A stretch of DNA of 64,000 nucleotides from Deferrisoma camini S3R1 (GCF_000526155.1 NZ_JAFN01000001.1:1541014-1605013), one strand, 5' to 3'. Shown: positions 30,198 to 38,634, numbered from the stretch's first letter. Notes: generated by a model from the letters alone, not told the origin. Program-made: numbers and translations.

Positions 30198-31247
30198 TCA
30201 CCGGGAAAACACCTTCAGAATCTCGTAGGTGGTCGTCCGCTGGGCCGGCACGAACCCCGCGTCGCGGACCAGGGTGACCAGCCGGTCCCGGTCGAGCCGG
30301 AACCGAACCCCGGTGGCGGCCACCACGTTCTCTTCGAGCATGGTGCCCCCCATGTCGTTGGCCCCGAACCGCAGGGCCACCTGGGCGATCTTGTCGCCCT
30401 GGGTGACCCACGAGGCCTGGAGGTTGGGCACGTTGTCCAGCACGATCCGGGCCAAGGCCAACACCCGCAGGTACCGCACCGCCCCGGTCTTGCGGATGCC
30501 CTCGGCCCGGCCCAGCTCGGTGCGGTCGGGCTGGAACGTCCAGGGGATGAACGCGGTGAACCCACCGGTGCGGTCCTGTAGGTCCCGGATCCGCAGCAGG
30601 TGGTCCACCAGGTCCTCGTCGGTCTCGGTGGCGCCGAACATCAACGTGGCCGTGGTGGGCATGCCCTGGCGATGAGCCTCCTCCATCACCTCCATCCACC
30701 GGCGCCACCCGATCTTGTTGGGGCTGATCTCCCGCCGGACCCGGTCCACCAGCACCTCGGCGCCCCCGCCGGGCACCGAGTCGAGCCCCGCGGCTCGCAG
30801 GCGTTTCAAGGTTTCGGCCACCGTGTGGCCGGAGATCCGGGCCAGGTGGGTGATCTCGGCCGGTGAGAGGCTGTGGTTCTGCACCTGGGGGAACCGGGCC
30901 TTGATCTTCCGGAACAGGTCCTCGAACCACTCCAGGGGCAGGTCCGGGTGGAGCCCGCCTTGCATCAGCACCTGGGTGCCCCCGCACGCCACGAGCTCCT
31001 CGATCTTCGCAAGCACCTGGTCGTGGGTCAGCACGTACCCGTCGGGGTCCTCGGGCCTGCGGTAGAAGGCGCAGAACCGGCACTGGCAGATGCAGACGTT
31101 CGTGAAGTTGATGTTCCGGTCCACCACGAACGTGACGAGCCCGTGCGGGTGCAGCCGCCGGCGCACCCCGTCGGCCCGCCGGCCCAGCTCCAGGAGCGGC
31201 GCTTCCCGCAGGAGATCCAGGGCCTCGGAGCGGTCCACCCGGCTCAC
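30198..31247 (-). CDS. mqnC: Cyclic dehypoxanthinyl futalosine synthase (radical SAM)
   Basis: 349 residues. Radical SAM enzyme of the futalosine menaquinone pathway, cyclising dehypoxanthinyl futalosine. The 4Fe-4S motif CICQCRFCAFYR (CxxxCxxC) is near residue 58, followed by LMQGGLHPDLPLEWFEDLFR, MPTTATLMFGATETDEDLVD and FTAFIPWTFQPD. GTG start with GGAGGGAGCGGC and a GTGA overlap with mqnE. Ordered mqnP-mqnE-mqnC in transcription; mqnA, mqnB and mqnD are not in the window. Confidence 0.93.
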   Translation of the reverse strand: MSRVDRSEALDLLREAPLLELGRRADGVRRRLHPHGLVTFVVDRNINFTNVCICQCRFCAFYRRPEDPDGYVLTHDQVLAKIEELVACGGTQVLMQGGLHPDLPLEWFEDLFRKIKARFPQVQNHSLSPAEITHLARISGHTVAETLKRLRAAGLDSVPGGGAEVLVDRVRREISPNKIGWRRWMEVMEEAHRQGMPTTATLMFGATETDEDLVDHLLRIRDLQDRTGGFTAFIPWTFQPDRTELGRAEGIRKTGAVRYLRVLALARIVLDNVPNLQASWVTQGDKIAQVALRFGANDMGGTMLEENVVAATGVRFRLDRDRLVTLVRDAGFVPAQRTTTYEILKVFSR

Positions 31248-32359
31248 GCCGCTCCCTCCGCCACCCACCACCGGGCCCCGTCGCGCGCCACGGGTCGGTA
31301 CAGGGTGTCGCGCTCCACCGGCACCCGGCCGGCCTCCTCGATCAGGGCCACCAGCTCGTCCCGGGTCAGGGCGCCCCGACTCGTGGCGCCGGCCTCGTGG
31401 GCGATCTTCTCCTCCACCACGGTCCCGTCCAGGTCGTTCACCCCGAAGTGCAGGCTCACCTGGGCCACCTTCTCGCCCAGCATGACCCAATAGGCCTTGA
31501 TGTGCCGGAAGTTGTCCAGATAGAGCCGGGCCGTGGCCAGGGTGCGCAGGTCGTCGAACCCGGCGGTGCCCCGGCCCTGCCCCAGATCGGAGTGGAGCGG
31601 CTGGAACGCGAGCGGGATGAACGCCTGGAACCCGCCGGTGCGTTCCTGGAGGTCCCGGAGCATCCTCAGGTGCTCCACCCGGTCCTCGGGCCGCTCCACG
31701 TGGCCGTAAAGCATGGTGGCGTTGCTTCGGAGGCCCAGGCCGTGGGCGATCTCCATGATCTCGAGCCACCGGGCCCCCGGGATCTTCTCGGGGCAGATCC
31801 GGCTTCGCACCGGCTCGGGCAGGAGCTCCGCCCCGCCCCCGGGCAGGCTGCCCAGGCCCGCGTCCCGCAGCTCGCGGAGCACCCGCTCGGCCGATCCCCC
31901 GCCCATCCGGGCGAGGTGGTCGATCTCCACCGCGGTGAACCCCTTGATGTGGAGCCGGGGAAACCGCTCGTGGATCTCGGCCACCAGGTCCCGGTACCAC
32001 CCGAACGGAAGGTCCGGGTGGAGCCCCCCCACGATGTGGAGCTCGGTGGCCCCGGCCCGGTCGGCCTCGGCCGCCCGGGCCAGCACCTCGTCGCGGCCCA
32101 AGGTGTAGGCGCCCTCTTGGCCGGGGCTCCGGCTGAACGCGCAGAACCGGCACCGGTTCACGCACACGTTGGTGGGGTTGATGTGGCGATTCACGTTGAA
32201 GAACACCCGGTCCCCATTCCGCCGGCGGTTCGTCCGGTCGGCCAGCTCGCCCAGGCCGATGAGATCGTCCGCGGTCAGGAGCGCCAGGGCGTCCGCCTCG
32301 TCCAGGCGGTCGCCGGCCTCCAGCTTGGCCGCGATCTCCGGCAGCGTCCGGGAGGCCAT
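31244..32359 (-). CDS. mqnE: Aminofutalosine synthase (radical SAM)
   Basis: 371 residues. Condenses SAM with 3-[(1-carboxyvinyl)oxy]benzoate to give aminofutalosine. 4Fe-4S motif CVNRCRFCAFSR near residue 70, ELHIVGGLHPDLPFGWYRDL, SNATMLYGHVERPEDRVEHL, FQAFIPLAFQPLHSDLG. Similar in fold to MqnC but from a different subgroup (the YGHVE motif is typical of MqnE). ATG overlaps the mqnP stop by one base (TGATG). Confidence 0.93.
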   Translation of the reverse strand: MASRTLPEIAAKLEAGDRLDEADALALLTADDLIGLGELADRTNRRRNGDRVFFNVNRHINPTNVCVNRCRFCAFSRSPGQEGAYTLGRDEVLARAAEADRAGATELHIVGGLHPDLPFGWYRDLVAEIHERFPRLHIKGFTAVEIDHLARMGGGSAERVLRELRDAGLGSLPGGGAELLPEPVRSRICPEKIPGARWLEIMEIAHGLGLRSNATMLYGHVERPEDRVEHLRMLRDLQERTGGFQAFIPLAFQPLHSDLGQGRGTAGFDDLRTLATARLYLDNFRHIKAYWVMLGEKVAQVSLHFGVNDLDGTVVEEKIAHEAGATSRGALTRDELVALIEEAGRVPVERDTLYRPVARDGARWWVAEGAA

Positions 32360-33222
32360 CACAGCACCACGTCCAGGAAGGTGGCCAGGAACACCACCAC
32401 GCTCACCACCCCGTTCATGGTGAAGAACGCCACGTCCAGCCGGCTGAGGTCGTAGGGGGTGACCAGGGCGTGCTCGTACAGGAGCAGCCCGCCCGCCACG
32501 GCGAGCCCGGCCACGTACCACCATCCCAGCCCGAACAGGGGGATCTGAAGCACCAGAAGGGCCATCATGGTCAGGTGGAGCCGGGCCGCCCACCGCAGAG
32601 CCCGCCCCCGGCCCCAGCGCTGGGGGATGCTATGGAGCCCCTCGGTCCGGTCGAAATCCAGGTCCTGCAGGGCGTAGAGCACGTCGAACCCGGCGGTCCA
32701 CAGCAGCACGGCCAGCCCCAGGGGTGCGATGCGCCAGCTCCACGATCCGGTCACGGCGATCCACGCCCCGAGCGGCGCGGCCGCCAAGGCCAGGCCCAGG
32801 AGGTAGTGGCACAGCCAGGTGAACCGCTTCGTGTACGGGTACAGGAAGATGACCGCCAGAGCCAGGGGTGAGAGCTTCAGGCACAGGGGGTTCAGGAACC
32901 AGGCCGCCGCCTCCAGCAGCAACACGCCCCCGACCACCAGGGCCCACGCCTCCCCCCGGCCCACGGTGCCGGCCGGGATGTGGCGGCCGGCGGTGCGGGG
33001 GTTCCGGGCGTCGATGTCCGCATCGGCCAGCCGGTTCCATGCCATGGCCGCGGTGCGCGCCCCCACCATGGCCGCGACGATCCCCAGCACGGTGCCGGCC
33101 GACGGCACCCCCCGGGCCGCCAGCACCATGCCGGTCAAGGCGAACGGCAACGCGAACAGGGTGTGGCTGAACTTGATCATCTCGAGCAGGTCCGAGACCC
33201 GCCTGAGCGCATGGGTCGTCAT
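32359..33222 (-). CDS. mqnP: UbiA-family prenyltransferase of the menaquinone pathway
   Basis: 287 residues, about eight transmembrane helices. Both Asp-rich motifs of UbiA are present: NRLADADIDARNPRTAGRHI (N..aD.DiD) near residue 63 and DLDFDRTEGLHSIPQRWG near 190. By neighbourhood it is MqnP, which attaches the polyprenyl chain to the futalosine-derived naphthoate. First gene of the mqn operon; its ATG lies just downstream of a composite intergenic repeat whose end (TTACTGGGAAG) may serve as the ribosome site. Confidence 0.9.
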   Translation of the reverse strand: MTTHALRRVSDLLEMIKFSHTLFALPFALTGMVLAARGVPSAGTVLGIVAAMVGARTAAMAWNRLADADIDARNPRTAGRHIPAGTVGRGEAWALVVGGVLLLEAAAWFLNPLCLKLSPLALAVIFLYPYTKRFTWLCHYLLGLALAAAPLGAWIAVTGSWSWRIAPLGLAVLLWTAGFDVLYALQDLDFDRTEGLHSIPQRWGRGRALRWAARLHLTMMALLVLQIPLFGLGWWYVAGLAVAGGLLLYEHALVTPYDLSRLDVAFFTMNGVVSVVVFLATFLDVVL

Positions 33223-33230
33223 GGAATGTG

Positions 33231-33598
33231 CTTCCCAGTAATTTCGGTCGACGGTCTACGGTCAACGGTCGTCGGTCGTCGGTCTGGGGCCTTCGGCCCG
33301 CTGGGCGGCTAGGCGGCTCTCGAACCGCGCCAAAGCCCGGGGGGCATGGGGGCTGCTGGAGAGCTGCGCGCGGCTCCTTGGCTCGCCGCGCAGCGCCTCC
33401 AACGCTCGCACCGCGAAATCGTTCGTGCCCCGCCGAACGGTCATGAAGCCACCGCCTGTGCCCCGTGCCTGCGCGGCGAATCTCAATGCCCGGCTTCGCG
33501 CGCGGCCGGAAGCAGGCCCCATGCCCCGCCGCCGGCAATGGCCCCGGACCAACGTACGTTACCCTTCTCCGTTGCCCGCCCCCCCAGGGTCGAAGGGG
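33231..33598 (-). repeat. Composite leader repeat, copy A (upstream of mqnP)
   Basis: Read toward mqnP (minus strand) it has: a GGTAACGT segment; a structured domain closed by GCAGGCCCCATGCCCC (33512-33527) pairing with GGGGCATGGGGGCTGC (33341-33356), 15 of 16; an internal hairpin at 33363-33394 with loop TCCTTGGCTC (plus-strand sense); a GGGCC-GAA-GGCCC hairpin; and six GACCNNN heptamers (plus strand TTCGGTC to GTCGGTC, 33243-33284). It ends TTACTGGGAAG 9 bases before the mqnP ATG. No credible coding frame. Confidence 0.85.
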
Positions 33599-33730
33599 GC
33601 TTCCCTGTAATTTCGGTCGACGGTCTACGGTCAACGGTCGCCGGCCTGGGGCCTTCGGCCCGCTGGGCGGCTGGGCGGGCGGCTCTCGAACCGTCTGCAA
33701 GCCCTCGGAGGGCCTGGGGGAGCTTCCGGC
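33599..33730 (-). repeat. Truncated composite repeat, copy A2 (flanking direct repeat)
   Basis: Repeats the first ~110 bases of copy A almost exactly, with five heptamers (TTCGGTC, GACGGTC, TACGGTC, AACGGTC, GCCGGCC) and the GGGGCCTTCGGCCC hairpin, then diverges and ends at the GNAT stop codon. Copy A is therefore bracketed by direct repeats over 100 bp long. Confidence 0.8.
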
Positions 33731-34174
33731 TCACCCGATCCGTTTCTCCATCTCCACGTGGGGGATGCCCGCCTCTTCGAACACCGGGCCCCGGGCCCGG
33801 TAGCCCAGCTTTTCGTAAAACCCCTGGGCCGACACCTGGGCGTGGAGCCGCACCCGGGCCATGCTGCGACGGCCGGCCTCCGCCTCCAACGCCTCGAGGA
33901 TCCCCCGCCCCACGCCCCGGCCGCGCCAGCCCGGCAACACCGCCATTCGGCCGATTCGGCCGTCGGGCAGCAGTCTTCCGGTCCCCACCGGCTCGCCGCC
34001 GGGCCCCACGGCCAACGCGTGGACGCAGGTCGGATCCAGCCCGTCCACCTCGATGGACATGGAGACCCCCTGCTCCTCCACGAACACGCGGGTGCGGATC
34101 CCCAGGCACGCCTCGCCCGCCTCGGCCCACCCCACGATCCGGACCCGTACCCCGCCCTCGCGCCGCCCTTCCAT
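33731..34174 (-). CDS. GNAT family acetyltransferase
   Basis: 147 residues. GNAT signatures: RTRVFVEEQGVS near residue 25, GTGRLLPDGRIGRMAVLPGW, then the acetyl-CoA loop RGRGVGRGILEALEAEAG (R-G-x-G-x-G) and LHAQVSAQGFYEKLGYRARG. Of the ElaA/YjcF-like branch; the substrate cannot be told. The ATG at 34174 lies inside the end of a repeat module (TTACATGGAAG against TTACTGGGAAG elsewhere), so the repeat seems to have supplied the start codon. Confidence 0.85.
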   Translation of the reverse strand: MEGRREGGVRVRIVGWAEAGEACLGIRTRVFVEEQGVSMSIEVDGLDPTCVHALAVGPGGEPVGTGRLLPDGRIGRMAVLPGWRGRGVGRGILEALEAEAGRRSMARVRLHAQVSAQGFYEKLGYRARGPVFEEAGIPHVEMEKRIG

Positions 34175-34512
34175 GTAACTTCGGTCGTTGGTCATCAGTC
34201 GTTGGTCGTCGGTCTGGGGCCTGCGGCCCGCTGGGCGGCTGGGCTGCTAGGCCGCTAGGCGGCCGGGCCGCTTCCCCGAACCGCCGCCAAACCCTCGATG
34301 GGGCATGGGGTCTGCGAATCAGGGGGCAGAAGACAGATTTCAGTGGACAGGTTGTGACCGCACGCCGTTGGACGCCGGATCAAGCCTGTCGTTCCTTCCC
34401 TGTCTCCTGTCCGCTGAATTCCGGTTCCTGAAACCCATGCCCCGCCGCCGCCAATGGGCCCCGGACCAACGAACGTTACCCTTCCCGTTGTGCGGCCCCG
34501 AAGGGCTTGAGG
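34170..34512 (-). repeat. Composite leader repeat, copy B (upstream of GNAT gene)
   Basis: Same order as copy A. Five heptamers (34180-34214: TTCGGTC, GTTGGTC, ATCAGTC, GTTGGTC, GTCGGTC), GGCCTGCGGCC hairpin, then the structured domain bounded by GGGGCATGGG (34300) and CCCATGCCCC (34434-34443), and the shared right end CCCGGACCAACG plus GTTACCCTTCCCGTTG. The interior (~110 bp) is unrelated to those of copies A and C. Confidence 0.8.
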
Positions 34513-34560
34513 GGCTTCCATGCAACTTCGGTCGTTGGTCGTCGGTCGAGAGCTCATCTC
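34513..34560 (-). repeat. Truncated composite repeat, copy B2
   Basis: GGGGCTTCCATGCAACTTCG followed by three heptamers (TTCGGTC, GTTGGTC, GTCGGTC, 34527-34547). It brackets copy B as A2 brackets A. The following ~110 bases (34561-34671) hold no gene or repeat that I recognise. Confidence 0.7.
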
Positions 34561-34671
34561 GACATTGGAACCAAGCCCCTTGCCCGACCCGGAGGAGCTC
34601 GGTCTGAACGCAATTTGGTACTAATACCAACGGAACTATTGTCAGATCCCCGGCGTTCACAAGGGAACCAG

Positions 34672-34860
34672 CGGGTGGGGGGCTGGTGGAGAGCCGGGCG
34701 CGGCCCCTTACGTCGCCGCGCCCTCACCAAGCCTGAATCACCTCGGAAGTTCCGGAACTTCCGCCACCGGCGCCCCGGCCTACCGGGCTGACAACGGCAT
34801 GCGAAGGCGCGGCGAAAACGGTGCCGCACTCGCGCCCGGCCGGAGCCAGCCCCCCACCCG
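34672..34860 (-). repeat. Composite repeat structured domain, copy E
   Basis: Closing stem CGGGTGGGGGGCTGG (34672-34686) with CCAGCCCCCCACCCG (34846-34860), 15 bp perfect although its sequence differs from that of copies A and C. Internal hairpin GGGCGCGGC/GCCGCGCCC at 34696-34723 with loop CCCTTACGTC. ACGGCATGCGAAGGCGCGGC near 34794 is shared exactly with copy C. It lacks the heptamer array; lies just after the ydcF stop. Confidence 0.8.
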
Positions 34861-34890
34861 CGTCCGGCAATACCTTCGTAGGCCTTGGTA

Positions 34891-35664
34891 TCAGATCCTG
34901 CCCGTGACCCAGTACACCGCGTATCCCACGTACTCGTGGATGGCCTCCCGGGCCAACGCCAGCGTCGACACCTGCGGCACCCACCGCCGCCATCCCCGGC
35001 CCGGCGGGGTCACCCGGTAGTCCACCGGAAACGGGATCGGATCCGCCCCCGCCTTGCGGAAACACCCCACCGCGCGGGGCATGTCCATGGCCGTGGTCAC
35101 CAGAAAGAACCGGCGGATCCCCCTCTTCCGGAGCAACGGCACGGTGTAGGCCGCGTCCTCCGCCGTGGTGCGGCTGCGCGGTTGGAGCCAGATCGCGTCG
35201 TCCGGCACTCCCATCTGTCGGGCCACGACGGCCATGAGCTCGGCCTCGCTGGCGTCCGGCAGGTCGGGGTCCCCGCTTCCGCCCGAGAACACGATCACCC
35301 GCACCCGACCCTCGCGCCACAGCCGGATCCCTTCGAGCACGCGCTCGGCCCGATGGTACAGTTCCACCCGGTCGGCGGTGGAGTGCTGCAGATCGACGGC
35401 GCCCCCCAGCACCACGGCGGCCTCCGCCCGGGTCCGAGCGGCGGGGCGCGGGTAGGCCCGCTCCAGGGGCGCCACGAGCCTCTCCGCGACCGGGCCGGAT
35501 CCCAGCGCCCCGAGCCCGGCTCCCGCCAGGAACACCAGGGTCCGGCTCAGCCGCGGCCGGCGGCGGAACACCGCCCAGGCCACGAGCAGCACCCCCAACC
35601 CCGCGGTCAACGGGTCGAGCAGCAGGGACAGCGTCTTGGCCAGAGAAAACCCCATCGCATCCAT
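34891..35664 (-). CDS. YdcF-like (DUF218) membrane protein
   Basis: 257 residues. Two N-terminal transmembrane helices (~12-45), then a DUF218 domain: AAVVLGGAVDLQHS, VIVFSGGSGDPDLPDASEAE, DDAIWLQPRSRTTAEDAAYT and FFLVTTAMDMPRAVGCFRKA. This matches ElyC/SanA/YdcF proteins linked to envelope integrity or SAM-binding; role here not settled. ATG at 35664 begins MDAMGFSLAKT, preferred over an upstream ATG that adds Arg-rich residues. Confidence 0.8.
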   Translation of the reverse strand: MDAMGFSLAKTLSLLLDPLTAGLGVLLVAWAVFRRRPRLSRTLVFLAGAGLGALGSGPVAERLVAPLERAYPRPAARTRAEAAVVLGGAVDLQHSTADRVELYHRAERVLEGIRLWREGRVRVIVFSGGSGDPDLPDASEAELMAVVARQMGVPDDAIWLQPRSRTTAEDAAYTVPLLRKRGIRRFFLVTTAMDMPRAVGCFRKAGADPIPFPVDYRVTPPGRGWRRWVPQVSTLALAREAIHEYVGYAVYWVTGRI

Positions 35665-35922
35665 CGGGGTGGTTCCGAGTCCACGAGCAGGCCGCCGAGA
35701 GGGCCGGCTGCGGTGCATTCTGCCACAGGCGCCCGCCGGGTTGCACCCCGGCCTTTGGTTTCAGACCCCACCGGCCGATACGAATCCCAACGAAAGCGCT
35801 GTCAGACCCGTGCCCCTTTGCCCCCTGGCCCCTGAACCGCAGGCCCGCACCATGGCAATACGTTGCCCGTGGGAAGGGTCCGGCAAAGAGAAGCGAACTC
35901 CCTTACGCCCGGAGGAACGAAC

Positions 35923-36507
35923 GTGCTCAGACGCGCCGCCCTGGTCGTGCTGGTCGTGGGAATCGGAGTGGCTGCCTGGTACAAGGCGACCCAGCTGCAG
36001 GACCCGGCGCCCACCGCCACCCGGTACTTTGCCGCTTTGTTCTTCCTGGGTGTCGCGGGAATCGCCCTGCTGCTGGCGGGGATGGCCCGGGAACGCACCC
36101 GAAAGCGCCGGGGGTTCGACCTGGAGCGCCACCTGGCCGGGAACCGCCGTGAGACGTTCCGGATCCCTTACCCCGAAGGGGAGCGGCCCCGCCTCGGCCT
36201 GCTTACGGGGGAGCAGGCGGCGGCAGAGCCCCGGTGGTTCGAGGTGCTGGACGCCTCGGAGGAGGGCCTGCGGTTCCGCTCGGACGGGGGGTTCACCCCC
36301 GGCCAGGCCGTGGAGGCGCGGGTGGAGTTCCCCACCGGCCGGTGGGCCCGGGTGAAAGGGGAGGTGGTGCGGGTGGACGGCGACCAGGTGGGCCTGCGGC
36401 TCACCCGGCCGATCCCGGCGGGAATCATCGTGGAGGAGACCCGCCGGCTCCGCGATCACCTCCGGCCGGCCGCCCGGCCGCCGACCGAGCGTCCAGCCGG
36501 GTCCTGA
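35923..36507 (+). CDS. Membrane-anchored PilZ domain protein
   Basis: 194 residues. Two transmembrane helices (ALVVLVVGIGVAAWY and YFAALFFLGVAGIALLLAGM), then a PilZ-like domain: NRRETFRIPYPEGERPRLGL (an R..xxR variant), FEVLDASEEGLRF (DxSxxG) and VRVDGDQVGLRLTRPI. Likely senses c-di-GMP at the inner face of the membrane. GTG at 35923 follows CGGAGGAACGA. The 258-base gap upstream (35665-35922) holds no gene I can support. Confidence 0.75.
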   Translation: MLRRAALVVLVVGIGVAAWYKATQLQDPAPTATRYFAALFFLGVAGIALLLAGMARERTRKRRGFDLERHLAGNRRETFRIPYPEGERPRLGLLTGEQAAAEPRWFEVLDASEEGLRFRSDGGFTPGQAVEARVEFPTGRWARVKGEVVRVDGDQVGLRLTRPIPAGIIVEETRRLRDHLRPAARPPTERPAGS

Positions 36508-36642
36508 ACCTCATCCCCCATGGGCCCGCCAGCCGGCCCCCGGCCCCCAATCCCCTGCCCCTGGCAACCCTCCGGAAGGTTCTAGTATGCTCCCCTCCCC
36601 GCGTCGTTCGCCGTGGTCCACAAGGGGGGAGGAGCAACGTGA

Positions 36643-37863
36643 ATGCCTGACCGGAACCGAATCCACGAAGCCATGGACGTGGTGGGGCGGCGGTTCCCGC
36701 CCACGCCCCTCATCCGCTCCGAACAGCTCAGCCGCCAGACCGGGGCCGAGGTGTTCCTCAAGCTCGAGAACCTTCAGCGCACCGGCTCGTTCAAGGTGCG
36801 GGGGGCGGTCTACAAGCTCTGGCGGATCCGGAACGAGGTGGGGCCCCGGGGCGTGGTGGCGGCATCGGCCGGGAACCACGCGCAAGGGGTGGCTCTGGCC
36901 GCCTCCGACCTGGGAATCCCCGCCACCGTGATCATGCCGGAGGGATCGTCCATCTCCAAGCAGGTGGCCACCCGCGACTACGGGGCCCGGGTCCTCCTCC
37001 ACGGGAAGACCGTGGCCGAGGCGCTGGACCGGGCGCGGGAGCTGGAGCAGGAGGGCTACACATTCCTCCACCCCTTCGACGACGACGACGTGATTGCGGG
37101 TCAGGCCACCGTGGGTCTGGAACTCACAGAGCAGCTCGAGCGGTTCGACGAGGTGTGGGTGCCGGTGGGCGGGGGCGGGCTCGCGGCCGGGGTGGCCCTG
37201 GCCCTGGCGAAGCGCCGGCCGACCGCGCGGGTGGTGGGAATCCAGACCCGGGCCTGCCCCTCTGCCCTCGAGGCCCTGCGCCAAGGGCACCCCGTGGAGG
37301 TGGAAACCGAGCGCACCCTGGCGGACGGGATCCGCGTCCCCCGCATCGGAGAGCGGCCCTTCCGGGTGCTGCGCCAGGTCATGGAGGAGGTGCTCCTGGT
37401 GGAGGAGAGCCGCATCGCCATGGCGGTGGTGGCCCTTCTCGAGCGTAAGAAACTCCTCGCCGAGGGGGCCGGGGCCGTGCCGGTGGCCGCCCTGCTCGAG
37501 GCCCCGGCCGACCGGGTACGGAACCGGAGGATCGTGCTGGTGGTGAGCGGGGGGAACCTGGACCTCAACGTGCTCGATCGCATCCTGGAGCAGGGCCTCA
37601 TGCGCACGGGCCGGATCCTCCGGTTCCGGGTAATCCTCGACGACGCGCCGGGCGCGCTCCACGGTCTGCTCTCCATCGTGTCGAAGGAGGAGGGCAACAT
37701 CCTCCACATTTTCCACGACCGCCTCAGCGTGGACCTCCCCCTGGGCCGCACCCGGGTCGAGGTGGAGGTGGAGACCCGGGGCTTCGACCACATCGGCCGG
37801 CTGACCGCTGCCCTGCTGCAGGGCGGGTACCGGATCGAGGCGAGCCCGGTCTCGGCTCTTTGA
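36643..37863 (+). CDS. ilvA: Threonine ammonia-lyase (PLP) with C-terminal ACT domain
   Basis: 406 residues, the size of the short IlvA/TdcB form with one ACT-type domain. Converts threonine to 2-oxobutanoate and ammonia. PLP lysine in TGSFKVRGAVYKL (about residue 51), SAGNHAQGVALAASDLGIPA, the Gly loop VPVGGGGLAAGVALA, and an ACT-like end (RFRVILDDAPGALHGLLSIV). GGGGGGAGGAGCAACG precedes ATG. It stands alone, not in an isoleucine operon. Either a biosynthetic or catabolic role is possible. Confidence 0.92.
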   Translation: MPDRNRIHEAMDVVGRRFPPTPLIRSEQLSRQTGAEVFLKLENLQRTGSFKVRGAVYKLWRIRNEVGPRGVVAASAGNHAQGVALAASDLGIPATVIMPEGSSISKQVATRDYGARVLLHGKTVAEALDRARELEQEGYTFLHPFDDDDVIAGQATVGLELTEQLERFDEVWVPVGGGGLAAGVALALAKRRPTARVVGIQTRACPSALEALRQGHPVEVETERTLADGIRVPRIGERPFRVLRQVMEEVLLVEESRIAMAVVALLERKKLLAEGAGAVPVAALLEAPADRVRNRRIVLVVSGGNLDLNVLDRILEQGLMRTGRILRFRVILDDAPGALHGLLSIVSKEEGNILHIFHDRLSVDLPLGRTRVEVEVETRGFDHIGRLTAALLQGGYRIEASPVSAL

Positions 37864-37932
37864 AAAGGCCCGTCTCACCGAATCCCATCGACGCCCCCAC
37901 TTTTCCCCCACGCGATACCGACCGAGCCTCGA

Positions 37933-37961
37933 TTGACATTACAGCATAAGGTGCTTACACT
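37933..37961 (+). promoter_or_regulatory. Toxin-antitoxin promoter with embedded operator
   Basis: TTGACA (37933-37938), 17-bp spacer, TACACT (37956-37961): a near-consensus sigma-70 promoter. The dyad TAAG-GTG-CTTA (37948-37958) overlaps the spacer and -10, a natural place for autorepression by the RHH antitoxin. Confidence 0.7.
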
Positions 37962-37987
37962 CAGTCGCCGAGGAGGGAGGGACGACG

Positions 37988-38236
37988 ATGGTCCGGACAC
38001 AGATCCAACTCACGGAAACCCAGAACCGACGGTTGAGGGAACTGGCCCGACGCGAGGGAATCTCCCTGGCAGAGGCCATCCGGCGGTGCGTCCAGCGTGC
38101 GCTCGCAGAAAAGACGGAGGACCGGGCCGCACTCTACGCCCGGGCCGCCGAGTTGGTGGGGAGCCTTGAGCGCCCCGAAGGCCCGCAGGATCTCGCGGAG
38201 AACCACGACCGGTATCTGGAGGAGGCGTTCGAGTGA
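37988..38236 (+). CDS. Ribbon-helix-helix antitoxin
   Basis: 82 residues. RTQIQLTETQNRRLRELARR then EGISLAEAIRRCVQRALAE is a typical CopG/VapB-type ribbon-helix-helix fold (beta strand TQIQL, two helices). The C-terminal part, ending DRYLEEAFE, would wrap the toxin. GGAGGGAGGGACGACG precedes ATG; it overlaps the PIN gene by 4 bp (GTGA). Confidence 0.85.
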   Translation: MVRTQIQLTETQNRRLRELARREGISLAEAIRRCVQRALAEKTEDRAALYARAAELVGSLERPEGPQDLAENHDRYLEEAFE

Positions 38237-38634
38237 CACCGGTGTTCATCGACACGTCCGCGATCCTCGCGCTCCTCAACCGCACCGACAGGGTCCACGA
38301 AACCGCCAAGAGGATCTTCGAGGGGCTGGCGGCTCGGCGGGCGGTCCTGCTCACGACCTCGTACGTCCTGGTGGAGACCTACGCGCTTCTCGGCCGTCGT
38401 TTCGGTCCCAAAGCCGCCCGTGAGTTCCGCGAGAAGTTCGTCCCCCTCCTCGATGTCACGTGGGTGGATGAGGATCTTCACGAACGCGCCCTGGACGAGT
38501 GGCTGAGGCGCGACTCCCGCCAACTCAGCCTGGTCGACGTCGTCTCTTTCTTGGTCATGCGAAAAAAGGGAATCTCCGAGGCGTTCGGGTTCGACCGGCA
38601 CTTCGACGCCGAGGGTTTTTCCCTCCTTTCCTGA
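38233..38634 (+). CDS. vapC: PIN-domain toxin, VapC type
   Basis: 133 residues. PIN acidic residues are visible: VFIDTSAILALLNRTDRVHE (Asp at 5), LLTTSYVLVETYALLGRR (Glu near 44), and LVDVVSFLVMRKKGISEAFG with FDRHFDAEGF (Asp pair near 100 and 120). VapC toxins cleave tRNA or rRNA. GTG start overlapping the antitoxin stop. Forms a complete pair with the RHH gene. Confidence 0.88.
   Translation: MTPVFIDTSAILALLNRTDRVHETAKRIFEGLAARRAVLLTTSYVLVETYALLGRRFGPKAAREFREKFVPLLDVTWVDEDLHERALDEWLRRDSRQLSLVDVVSFLVMRKKGISEAFGFDRHFDAEGFSLLS

Noticed and set aside
33262..33552. Minus-strand frames in copies A and C sharing CRRRGMGP and GEPRSRA peptides
   Set aside because: The shared peptides follow from shared nucleotides. 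The frames are not kept in copies B and E, while stem pairing is, so structure rather than coding is conserved.
35853..35867. Sigma-54 promoter before the PilZ gene (TGGCAATACGTTGCC)
   Set aside because: GG and GC are nine bases apart instead of ten, which sigma-54 does not tolerate; no enhancer-like sites nearby.
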